A stretch of 10,871 nt of DNA from Acidobacteriota bacterium (GTDB lineage: Bacteria; Acidobacteriota; Terriglobia; Acidoferrales; UBA7541): contig JAFAZL010000192.1 in assembly GCA_019239815.1 (NCBI GenBank), forward strand, positions 1-10,871. The letters run 5' to 3'. This document shows, in pieces, positions 1-5,988 of the stretch. Each line of letters opens with the position of its first letter. Within the stretch, counting starts at the first letter, position 1. Made by a program: the position numbers and the translations under genes. The notes beneath the pieces are model-generated. The model did no database searches and was not told where the DNA came from. It saw only the letters and a list, made by a program, of their open reading frames with translations.

Positions 1-637
1 TCACCGCTATCCGCAGCGCCAGAAACGTTTTTGTTGCGGGATGCAGTCTCTGCCTTCCCCATTGCTTTCGGGCCCCTGCCACAACCGTTGCCAGGTGCGC
101 GGTATCCCGTATGGGTCGCGCTTTCACGATCGCCCTGGCGATCCTTCTCGAATCGTGCTCTTCGGCTTCCCGATAGAGCGTGTCGGCGATTTCCTTCTCC
201 GACCATCGATTCACAATCTCCTCTGCCGTCAGTTCGTCCCCGGCTGACATCCTCATATCCAAGGGACCCGCCTCGCGGAACGAAAATCCCCGCGCGGCCT
301 GATCAAGCTGCATGCTCGAAACTCCCAAGTCGGCCAAGACCCCGTCCACCCCGGGAATCCCCAACTCGTGCGCGACCTCCGCAATCCTCGAGAACGACGA
401 CTCCACCAACTTCACTGTCGTTCCAAACTTCTTCAGCCGCTCCGCCGCCAGCGCGATTGCCTGTGCGTCCTGGTCCAGGCTGATCAACTTTCCGGACGTT
501 AGCCTTGCCGCTATGGCTGCCGAGTGGCCCCCGGCTCCCAGCGTGGCGTCGATGTACGTTCCATCCGGCTTTACGTCCAGCCATTCCAGCACCTCATCCA
601 GCATCACCGGCACATGTGGTTCACTTCCGCTTCCCAC
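1..637 (-). CDS. rsmH: 16S rRNA (cytosine(1402)-N(4))-methyltransferase RsmH (MraW), N-terminal part
   Basis: RsmH N4-methylates C1402 of 16S rRNA in the ribosomal P site, using S-adenosylmethionine. Reading the minus strand gives 212 uninterrupted codons, against about 300 for the family, so roughly the last third lies beyond the left edge. Visible landmarks are the opening HVPVMLDEVLEWL (8-20), the SAM-binding loop YIDATLGAGGHS (28-39), LADLGVSSMQLD (101-112), RGFSFREAGPLDMRM (116-130) and HPATKTFLALRI (199-210), all typical of RsmH. An in-frame TGA lies three codons upstream, which limits the start to the GTG at 637-635; a GAGG lies 4 nt before it. The gene follows mraZ, as in the standard dcw order, but across a 193-nt gap, longer than usual. 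Family assignment is secure; the start is good but rests on a weak ribosome site. Confidence 0.95.
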   Translation of the reverse strand, partial: MGSGSEPHVPVMLDEVLEWLDVKPDGTYIDATLGAGGHSAAIAARLTSGKLISLDQDAQAIALAAERLKKFGTTVKLVESSFSRIAEVAHELGIPGVDGVLADLGVSSMQLDQAARGFSFREAGPLDMRMSAGDELTAEEIVNRWSEKEIADTLYREAEEHDSRRIARAIVKARPIRDTAHLATVVAGARKQWGRQRLHPATKTFLALRIAV

Positions 638-795
638 CGCGCCTCACTCAATCCCCAAAACCCGAAAAATGAACCGAAGCCCAAACCGCTTGCCCGAGCA
701 CAAACTCAGCTTCTTCGAACAGGCACTCCAAACACACCATCAGTGTCACGCGTTGCGAGCCGCGTCGCGCCTGTCCCAGTCTCAAATTGTCTACT

Positions 796-834
796 TGGCC
801 CCGACCTTGTGTTACTGGCCCGACTTGTTGTTAC
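796..834. repeat. Imperfect tandem duplication of about 20 bp across the mraZ stop codon
   Basis: Two adjacent copies, TGGCCCCGACCTTGTGTTAC (796-815) and TGGCCCGACTTGTTGTTAC (816-834), differ only by small indels. The second copy contains the mraZ stop codon (TAA, complement of 831-833). The duplication forms part of the unusually long mraZ-rsmH gap. It looks like a slippage or duplication product; I see no strong hairpin in it. Confidence 0.7.
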
Positions 835-1262
835 ACACCCAAAGCTGTTATTTCGTCATCCGTAAGTGGTTCATTCTTCAGCTTGTCGACCACTCCGGTG
901 TGATTCATAACTTCCAGGTAGTTGAGTTGCCCAAATACATCTACCTCGGCCTTCAATTGCGCCGAATCCCTTAGCACCCCGGGTAGCAACAACCTTCCCT
1001 GCCCGTCCACTTCGACTTGTTGCCCGTAATAACTGGTCCGCAGTAAGAACTTTCGCTTGCCTTGGTGCTGCGATGGCAAAGCAGCTAGCCGGTCTTCGAT
1101 CTCCGACCAAACGCTCAAAGGATAAATACGCGCATCCTCTCCGGTGAGACTCGTGATATAAAACTGCGTGCCGTACTCCTTCAAACCTTCCAGAAACACG
1201 GCCGGTACCTTCAGACGACCCTTCTCGTCTACCTTCGCCGGACAGTTTCCCCGCAGCTTCAT
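831..1262 (-). CDS. mraZ: Transcriptional regulator MraZ
   Basis: MraZ is a ring-forming DNA-binding protein encoded first in the division and cell wall cluster; in characterised bacteria it regulates its own operon. The 143-residue product has the usual length and two SpoVT/AbrB-type halves. Each carries the signature loop: DEKGRLKVP at 12-20 and DGQGRLLLP at 86-94. The C-terminus has a short acidic tail. Start at ATG 1262-1260; a GGGG lies a few bases upstream as a modest ribosome site. Downstream on the same strand is rsmH. Upstream are a sigma70-like promoter and a five-unit GTGG/GTAG array with 10-bp spacing, which strongly suggests autoregulation. The predicted leader is long, about 165 nt. 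Confidence 0.97.
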   Translation of the reverse strand: MKLRGNCPAKVDEKGRLKVPAVFLEGLKEYGTQFYITSLTGEDARIYPLSVWSEIEDRLAALPSQHQGKRKFLLRTSYYGQQVEVDGQGRLLLPGVLRDSAQLKAEVDVFGQLNYLEVMNHTGVVDKLKNEPLTDDEITALGV

Positions 1263-1390
1263 AAGCCCCGTTTACTTCGACCCTTCGGCGAAAACTGCGC
1301 ACAAACACCGAGTTTGGGTCTCCGTTGAAGAAGAAGTGGTATCGAATGCCCCGTTGCACTTACAGCCCTCGATTTTTCGCTCTTACGACT

Positions 1391-1434
1391 CTACTTTGTT
1401 CTACTGCCGACCACTTTGCTCCACTTGAGGCCAC
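1391..1434 (-). promoter_or_regulatory. MraZ operator (MraZ box): five 10-bp-phased repeats
   Basis: On the minus strand, GTGG occurs at 1434, 1424 and 1414 and GTAG at 1404 and 1394, each unit exactly 10 bp after the last (for example GTGGCCTCAA, GTGGAGCAAA, GTGGTCGGCA). Known MraZ sites are direct repeats of a short TGGG/GTGG-type motif with about one helical turn per unit, read by the subunits of the MraZ ring. The array starts beside the -10 box and covers the predicted transcription start, a position suited to repression. Assignment is by motif, spacing and position; the role is inferred. Confidence 0.88.
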
Positions 1435-1462
1435 ATAATATTCTGCTGTGAAATCTTGTCAA
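1435..1462 (-). promoter_or_regulatory. Sigma70-type promoter of mraZ-rsmH
   Basis: On the minus strand a perfect -35 TTGACA (1462-1457) is followed after 16 bp by TATTAT (1440-1435), one mismatch from TATAAT. The predicted start is near 1428. A/T tracts at about 1477-1505, including the palindrome TTTTTCGAAAAA (1477-1488), lie where an UP element would be. Confidence 0.85.
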
Positions 1463-1892
1463 GAGAAATCCGTAACTTTTTCGAAAAAACTCGAAAAAAT
1501 TTTTGTACCCTTCGTTCGAAAAATGGACGCCATGAATTGTGTGCAGTGTTTATGCGGGCTTCTACAGATTGTGGTCGTGTTCGGAGCGCGGAATTTTTGC
1601 CGGAACCTTAAGCTCGACAGGTGCCTTGACGTTACCGATGCGACACGAACTCATCTTGCTTTCGTCTCGTCTTCGCCAATTTTTGCGCGTTTCGAATCGT
1701 GATTTTTCACGGCGGGCTTCGACCACTTCCCTCCACCGCTTTCCTGGCTCACAGGCAAGTCGATCCGACTCCAACGAGTAGCCAATTCGGCTCGCTCTTT
1801 TACGCCCGAGCCGCTTGAGGACTGCCCTACCGAATCTCACCTATATATTTGTCGGCGACCCATGCTATCCTTCCCTTGTCGCACCTAGCTTC
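1463..1892. other. Gene-free divergent spacer between mraZ and pqqA
   Basis: This stretch separates two divergent transcription units. The mraZ-proximal end is A/T-tract-rich (1477-1505). On the plus strand a TATATT (1844-1849) is a possible -10 for pqqA, but no good -35 accompanies it. A small perfect stem CGTGA-TTTT-TCACG occurs around 1699-1710. Reading frames crossing the region lack recognisable domains and ribosome sites, so I do not call a gene here. Confidence 0.55.
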
Positions 1893-1905
1893 AAAGGAGC
1901 CAACC

Positions 1906-1983
1906 ATGGAATGGACCGCACCGAAGCACGAAGAGATTGATCTCAACTGCGAAATCAGCTCGTACGCCAACGCCGAGCTCTAA
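1906..1983 (+). CDS. pqqA: Coenzyme PQQ precursor peptide PqqA
   Basis: PqqA is the ribosomally made peptide whose glutamate and tyrosine become the carbon skeleton of pyrroloquinoline quinone. The 25-residue product opens MEWTAPKHEE and ends ISSYANAEL. Glu16 and Tyr20 have the required E-x3-Y spacing and the same numbering as Methylorubrum extorquens PqqA as I recall it; the N-terminal MxWxxP is also typical. The residue next to Glu16 is Cys15, where better-known PqqA peptides have a Gly one or two residues before the Glu. A very strong ribosome site AAAGGAG (1893-1899) sits 6 nt before the ATG, consistent with the high expression needed for a substrate peptide. pqqB follows after 140 nt that can form stem-loops. 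Confidence 0.95.
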   Translation: MEWTAPKHEEIDLNCEISSYANAEL

Positions 1984-2006
1984 TCGAATTTCAACTTCCT
2001 TCGGCT

Positions 2007-2073
2007 CCCGCTTTCAGTGAGTAAGCCGGCAGCGGCTGCTTCCTGGAGCGGGTGCTTTTGTGTTTGGCTGCCG
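2007..2073 (+). promoter_or_regulatory. Competing stem-loops in the pqqA-pqqB leader (possible attenuator or processing site)
   Basis: Two inverted repeats overlap and cannot both form. One is CCCGCT (2007-2012) with AGCGGG (2047-2052), extendable past a T-T mismatch. The other is CGGCAGC (2027-2033) with GCTGCCG (2067-2073). A small palindrome, GCAGCGGCTGC, lies at 2029-2039. Neither stem is followed by a long T-run, so these are not classic terminators. Differential expression of pqqA over downstream genes is known in other bacteria. The function here is inferred. Confidence 0.4.
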
Positions 2074-2123
2074 TAAATCCGTAGTCCGCTTCGCTTTGTC
2101 CCTCACTTCTCTGCGAGATCGGC

Positions 2124-3059
2124 ATGCGCATCAAAATCTTGGGTTCGGCGGCTGGCGGCGGATTCCCACAGTGGAACTGCTCCTGCGAAAACTGCCGTCG
2201 CGTTCGAACCGCAAAATTCCGCGCCGCCTCTCGCACACAAACCCAGATCGCTTTCTCGCACGACGGCAAGGTCTGGTTCCTGGTCGGCGCCTCGCCCGAC
2301 CTGCGGACCCAAATCATCGCCACGCCTGAACTGAATCCTCACGAGCAGAGCCCATCGAACTCTCCGATCGGCGGTGTCTTTCTGCCATCGGCAGATGTCG
2401 ACGAAATCATGGGGCTTCTGCACTTGCGCGAGTTTCAGCCGTTCTTCATCTTCGGCACCGCTTCGCTCCAGCGCATCCTGAAAAAAGAAAACAAGATCTT
2501 CAACGTGCTCGACCGCGCCGATCCGCCTGTGCAATGGCGGATTCTCACCAGCAAGGGCCGGCTCGGCTGCCATCTTTCCGAAAATCCCGGCGACGCGCCT
2601 TCATTCATCGTCTCCACGTTTTCGCTCGGCGGTTCCTATCCCGACTACGTCAGTGAGGAAGTACGCCGCACGCTCTCGCCGGACGAGGCGAACATTGGCT
2701 TCGTTTTCGAACGCGAAGGAAAGAGCTTCCTCGTCGCGCCATCGATTTCTGGCCGCAATCAGGAATGGGCCAAAGCCGCCGCATCGAGCAGCATCGCTTT
2801 CCTCGACGGCACCTTCTGGAGCGACGACGAACTCATCAAGACCGGCCGAAGCAAAAAGAAGGCCCGCGACATGGGACATCTTCCACTCGCAGGCGAAGAT
2901 GGCTTGCTCGAACTCTTCCCTCGCGATTCGAATTGCCGCCGCGTTCTGATCCACATCAACAACACCAATCCAATCCTCGACGAGCGCACTCCCGAACATC
3001 GCGCCGTCGTGGATGCCGGTTTCGAAATCGCCTTCGATGGCATGGAGTTCGAACTGTGA
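2124..3059 (+). CDS. pqqB: Pyrroloquinoline quinone biosynthesis protein PqqB
   Basis: PqqB is a metallo-beta-lactamase-fold protein shown in other bacteria to be an iron-dependent oxygenase that hydroxylates the tyrosine of the cross-linked Glu-Tyr intermediate. The 311-residue product matches family length and has the hallmark start GSAAGGGFPQWNCSCENC, with zinc-type Cys19, Cys21 and Cys24. It also has GASPDLRTQI (55-64), GLLHLRE (97-103), LDGTFWSDDE (227-236), MGHL (250-253) and IHINNTNPILDE (276-287). The sequence around 91-94 is DVDE, where typical PqqB has IDH followed by xxGLLxLRE, so the metal-site histidine of that motif appears to be replaced by Glu94. Its ATG at 2124 has only a poor ribosome site. 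It lies between pqqA and pqqC, which is the standard order. Confidence 0.96.
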   Translation: MRIKILGSAAGGGFPQWNCSCENCRRVRTAKFRAASRTQTQIAFSHDGKVWFLVGASPDLRTQIIATPELNPHEQSPSNSPIGGVFLPSADVDEIMGLLHLREFQPFFIFGTASLQRILKKENKIFNVLDRADPPVQWRILTSKGRLGCHLSENPGDAPSFIVSTFSLGGSYPDYVSEEVRRTLSPDEANIGFVFEREGKSFLVAPSISGRNQEWAKAAASSSIAFLDGTFWSDDELIKTGRSKKKARDMGHLPLAGEDGLLELFPRDSNCRRVLIHINNTNPILDERTPEHRAVVDAGFEIAFDGMEFEL

Positions 3060-3089
3060 CACACAATAAAATCGCGCCCTCAGCAGGAT

Positions 3090-3119
3090 CATGTAGGGGC
3101 GCAGCACGCTGCGCCCCAT
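3090..3119. repeat. Dispersed palindromic repeat (family 1, copy 1) between pqqB and pqqC
   Basis: A 30-bp element with perfect 10-bp arms, GGGGCGCAGC and GCTGCGCCCC, separated by AC and preceded by CATGTA. An identical 30-bp copy occurs at 10231-10260, and weaker similarity continues about 12 bp to the right of both. Copies 7 kb apart in unrelated spacers indicate a REP-like dispersed family. Here it occupies the 100-nt pqqB-pqqC gap and creates an ATG at 3118 in frame with pqqC. Confidence 0.85.
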
Positions 3120-3159
3120 GTCCGCAAGATCGATCGCGCAGCCAGCAACTGGAATCGTG

Positions 3160-3918
3160 ATGTCACACACATCCACAACCGACAAGCCGCCCCTCTCCGA
3201 AGCCGAGTTCATCGCCGGCTTTCACGCCATCGGCGAAGAGCGCTATCACCATAAACATCCGTTCCACCTGCTCATGCACGAAGGCAAGTTGACCCGCGGC
3301 CAGCTTCAAGCCTGGGCGCTCAATCGCTACTACTATCAGAGCCGCATCCCGATCAAAGACGCCGCCATCCTCGCGCGCAGCGAAGATCCTGCGTTTCGCC
3401 TTGCATGGCGCAAGCGCATCCTTGATCACGACGGCGACGGCGTCAAACCCGGCGGCATCGAAAAGTGGCTCCGCTTAGTCGAAGCCACCGGCCTCTCTCG
3501 CGACCAGGCCATCAATGGCGAAGGGATTCTTCCCGCGACACGCTACGCCGTTCAAGCCTATGTCGACTTCGTTTCCACGAAATCGCACACTGAGGCTGTG
3601 GCCTCATCGCTCACCGAAATGTTTTCGAAAAAGTTGATCACGCTGCGTGTCGATCGACTGCGCCAACACTATCCATGGCTTTCCGGCGGCCTCGCCTACT
3701 TCGATGGCCGCATGACGCAAGCCCCCGAAGACGCCGAGTTCGCCCTCGCCTGGGTCGTCAAGCACGCCCTCACGCGCACCGAACAAGACGCCGCGCACGA
3801 CGCCCTCCGCGCGAAGTGCGACATCCTTTGGGCCCAACTCGACGCCCTCCACCAAGCCTACGTCAATCCCGGCTGGCCGCCCCCCGGCGCATTCGTTCCC
3901 GCTAAGGACTCACAATGA
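3160..3918 (+). CDS. pqqC: Pyrroloquinoline-quinone synthase PqqC
   Basis: PqqC catalyses the last step of PQQ synthesis, the oxygen-dependent, cofactor-free ring closure and eight-electron oxidation of AHQQ. With the start at ATG 3160 the protein has 252 residues, the family's normal length. Visible motifs are HPFH (33-36), NRYYYQSRIPIKD (55-67), LDHDGD (88-93), ASSLTEMF (148-155), RQHYPW (168-173) and AYFDGR (179-184). Against Klebsiella PqqC from memory, His84, Arg157, Tyr175, Arg179 and Lys214 correspond to His90, Arg163, Tyr180, Arg184 and Lys219, but His154 aligns with Ile160. The in-frame ATG at 3118 would add 14 residues; it lies at the edge of a dispersed repeat without a ribosome site, whereas TGGAA precedes 3160. 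The stop overlaps the pqqD start (ATGA). Confidence 0.96.
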   Translation: MSHTSTTDKPPLSEAEFIAGFHAIGEERYHHKHPFHLLMHEGKLTRGQLQAWALNRYYYQSRIPIKDAAILARSEDPAFRLAWRKRILDHDGDGVKPGGIEKWLRLVEATGLSRDQAINGEGILPATRYAVQAYVDFVSTKSHTEAVASSLTEMFSKKLITLRVDRLRQHYPWLSGGLAYFDGRMTQAPEDAEFALAWVVKHALTRTEQDAAHDALRAKCDILWAQLDALHQAYVNPGWPPPGAFVPAKDSQ

Positions 3919-4202
3919 CTGACGGAACTCCCAATCTCGATTCACGCCCTCGTCTCGCTGTCGGCGTCCGCCTCGGCCAGAACAACAATCAGCAAGTCCT
4001 GCTGATGCCCGAACGCGCCCTTCGCCTCAATGGCCCGAGCCTCGAAATCGTCCAGCGCTGCGACGGCAAGCGCACCGTCCGCGAAATCGTCACCGAACTC
4101 CAGAATCTCTACTCCAAAGCCGAGCCTGCCAAAGTTGAATCCGACATTCTCGGCTACCTAAAACTCCTCCACGATCAGCGCGCTCTCGATTTCGAATCCT
4201 AG
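3915..4202 (+). CDS. pqqD: PQQ biosynthesis peptide chaperone PqqD
   Basis: PqqD is a small RiPP recognition element that binds PqqA and presents it to the radical SAM enzyme PqqE. The 95-residue product has the expected size and pattern: PRLAVGVRL (12-20), a beta-rich N-half with LLMPERALRLNG (29-40), then SLEIVQRCDGKRTVREIVTEL (42-62) and a C-terminal helix ending LLHDQRAL (84-91). Its ATG overlaps the pqqC stop by 4 nt (ATGA), with AAGGA in the 3' end of pqqC as ribosome site, so the pair is translationally coupled. Its TAG stop (4200-4202) overlaps the stop of the oppositely oriented lipocalin-like gene in a shared CTAG, and pqqE is therefore not the next gene. Confidence 0.95.
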   Translation: MTDGTPNLDSRPRLAVGVRLGQNNNQQVLLMPERALRLNGPSLEIVQRCDGKRTVREIVTELQNLYSKAEPAKVESDILGYLKLLHDQRALDFES

Positions 4203-4738
4203 CGTCGCGCCGAAGCACGCACTTTTCGCCAGACGATTACGTAACTCTCCACACCCGGTTCATTCGTTACTTTGCCTGCAAAGGTCAGTACATCACCGCG
4301 CAACGTGAACGGTCGTTTCTGCTTGGTGCCCACAAAGTCGGGCACCCATGCAGTCTCCGGCAAGTGATAGACCGCGGCTTCGGAATCGTTTACCTCATAC
4401 TTACCGCAATACGAAATAAATCCCTCGAATGCCGAAATCTTTTCCGCGTCGGTAGGTTTGTTCTCATCCTTCCATTTCAGACGATCAGGATTCATGAGTT
4501 GCGCACACATATACCCGTCAGCCGTGTAAATCAGAAAGCCCTTCCCGTGCGGCCCTGTTTCGGGGTAATTGCGCGTTGATCCATCCGTCAGACGGTCTTC
4601 GGTCGACACCAATTCCCATGTCCCCACCAATCGCGATCGAACCGAGACGCGCTTAGAGGCAGGCGGAGCTTGCGCCGTGCCTGTGGAGAGGATGATTCCA
4701 AGACTCGCCGCCACTCCTATTCCCACCCATTTGTTCAT
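4199..4738 (-). CDS. Exported lipocalin-like domain protein, antisense insertion between pqqD and pqqE
   Basis: A 179-residue protein with a clear export signal: positive N-terminus, hydrophobic stretch about 4-19, cleavage likely after TAQA (21-24). The mature part begins LVGTWELVSTEDR (37-49) and continues with GKGFLIYTADGYMCAQ (65-80), EGFISYCGKYEV (105-116), FTLRGDVLTF (144-153) and VIVWRKV (167-173). This is the pattern of the lipocalin-like domain family (Lipocalin_5 type), of unknown substrate. The ribosome site GGAGG, 5 nt before the ATG, is strong, so it is a real gene. It lies between pqqD and pqqE in the opposite orientation: tail-to-tail with pqqD, sharing CTAG, and head-to-head with pqqE across 64 bp. 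No PQQ role for this family is known to me. Confidence 0.88.
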   Translation of the reverse strand: MNKWVGIGVAASLGIILSTGTAQAPPASKRVSVRSRLVGTWELVSTEDRLTDGSTRNYPETGPHGKGFLIYTADGYMCAQLMNPDRLKWKDENKPTDAEKISAFEGFISYCGKYEVNDSEAAVYHLPETAWVPDFVGTKQKRPFTLRGDVLTFAGKVTNEPGVESYVIVWRKVRASARR

Positions 4739-4802
4739 CGAACCTCCACTTCGCGTTCCGCTTTTGTCGGGCCCGTGCGCCTTCCGGGAGGATTCCTACA
4801 AA

Positions 4803-5969
4803 ATGCTAGACTACCTTTACGACATGACTACGTCGCCACACAATCCCCTCGCCCTGATCGCCGAACTCACCCACCGCTGCCCGCTCCATTGCGTCTACTG
4901 TTCAAATCCCCTCGAACTTACCGCCCGCAGCACCGAACTCCCCACCGAAACCTGGTCCAGCGTCTTCCAGCAAGCCGCCGCTCTCGGCGTACTCCAAGCC
5001 GACTTCACCGGCGGCGAACCGCTCGCCCGCACCGACATCCTCGATCTCGTCAAATCGGCCCGCGCCGCCGGCCTCTACATCAACCTGATCACCTCCGGCC
5101 TCCCGCTGGACGAAGCAAAACTCGCGCAACTCGTCGAAGCTGGCCTAGATCACATCCAGCTCAGCTTTCAAGGCGCCGACGCCGACACCGCCGAAGAAAT
5201 CTCCGGCACGAAATCCCACGCACAAAAACTCCGCGTCCTCGAATGGCTGAAAAAAGTTCGCGTTGCGGTCACTCTGAACTTCGTCATTCATCGCCGCAAC
5301 ATCGACCAAATCGACGACATGCTCGCAATCGCCGAATCATCGAGCGCCACTCGCATCGAATTTGCCAACGTGCAGTACTACGGGTGGGGCGTTGCGAATC
5401 GCGACCGCCTGCTGCCCACGCGCTCCCAACTCGACCAATCGCTAACGAAAATCAAAGCCGCCGAAGAACGCCTCCGCGGCAAAATCCGCATCGAGTCCGT
5501 CGTCCCCGACTACTACGCGAAATATCCGAAACCCTGCATGGGTGGGTGGGGCCGCAAATTAATGTTGATCACGCCGAGTGGCGAAGCTCTTCCCTGTCAC
5601 GTCGCAAAAATTATTCCGAGCCTGCAATTCGCCAACGTAAAGGACCAACCGCTTGCCGAAATCTGGAGCTCCAGCGAAGCCTTCCAAAAATTCCGTGGCG
5701 AATCCTGGATGCAAGACCCATGCAAAACCTGCGACCGCCGCACCATCGATTTCGGCGGCTGCCGCTGCCAAGCCTTGCTCCTCGCCAACGACGCCGCCGC
5801 AACCGATCCAGTCTGTACGCTGTCGCCCAACCGCGCCAAAATCGATGCCGTCCTCAACGAAATCAACTCTTCCGTTGTAGGGGCGGGGCTTGCCCCGCCC
5901 TCGATCCCTCAAGGCGATTCATCCATCGAAGTCCGCCCCGAGTGGCTCTATCGCCCCAATCCCTCTTAA
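4803..5969 (+). CDS. pqqE: PqqA peptide cyclase PqqE (radical SAM/SPASM)
   Basis: PqqE forms the carbon-carbon bond between Glu and Tyr of PqqA, with PqqD as partner. The 388-residue protein has the radical SAM motif C26-x3-C30-x2-C33, the GGEP motif at 70-73, and the SPASM auxiliary-cluster region: Cys245, Cys265, Cys307, Cys310, Cys320, Cys322 and Cys338, with DPCKTCDRRTIDFGGCRCQA matching the family closely (Asp316 included). I chose ATG 4803 because GGGAGGA lies 10 nt upstream; the frame is open back to 4569, but that part overlaps the antisense gene and is not PqqE-like. The C-terminus contains a palindromic repeat that encodes GAGLAPP. Being separated from pqqD by an antisense gene, it probably needs its own promoter in 4739-4802, where I see no clear consensus. 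Confidence 0.95.
   Translation: MLDYLYDMTTSPHNPLALIAELTHRCPLHCVYCSNPLELTARSTELPTETWSSVFQQAAALGVLQADFTGGEPLARTDILDLVKSARAAGLYINLITSGLPLDEAKLAQLVEAGLDHIQLSFQGADADTAEEISGTKSHAQKLRVLEWLKKVRVAVTLNFVIHRRNIDQIDDMLAIAESSSATRIEFANVQYYGWGVANRDRLLPTRSQLDQSLTKIKAAEERLRGKIRIESVVPDYYAKYPKPCMGGWGRKLMLITPSGEALPCHVAKIIPSLQFANVKDQPLAEIWSSSEAFQKFRGESWMQDPCKTCDRRTIDFGGCRCQALLLANDAAATDPVCTLSPNRAKIDAVLNEINSSVVGAGLAPPSIPQGDSSIEVRPEWLYRPNPS
5877..5901. repeat. Dispersed palindromic repeat variant inside the pqqE coding sequence
   Basis: GTAGGGGCGGGGCTTGCCCC continues into GCCCT. The perfect 9-bp arms are GGGCGGGGC (5881-5889) and GCCCCGCCC (5892-5900), separated by TT. The GTAGGGGC head, arm length and 2-nt spacer match the family 1 element at 3090 and 10231, with a different inner arm. 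It encodes V359-GAGLAPP of PqqE, beyond all cluster-binding cysteines. Confidence 0.75.
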
Positions 5970-5988
5970 CTCAAACTAAAAATAGCGT

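Noticed and set aside
1562..1840. Minus-strand 92-codon frame in the mraZ-pqqA spacer
   Set aside because: Arg/Lys-rich composition, no ribosome site and no known domain; likely chance opening.
3118..3159. Upstream ATG start for pqqC
   Set aside because: It lies at the edge of a dispersed palindrome without a ribosome site; the 252-residue form from 3160 has the normal family length.
4569..4802. N-terminal extension of pqqE by 78 codons
   Set aside because: The frame is open, but this part overlaps the antisense lipocalin gene, is not PqqE-like, and the good ribosome site GGGAGGA precedes ATG 4803.
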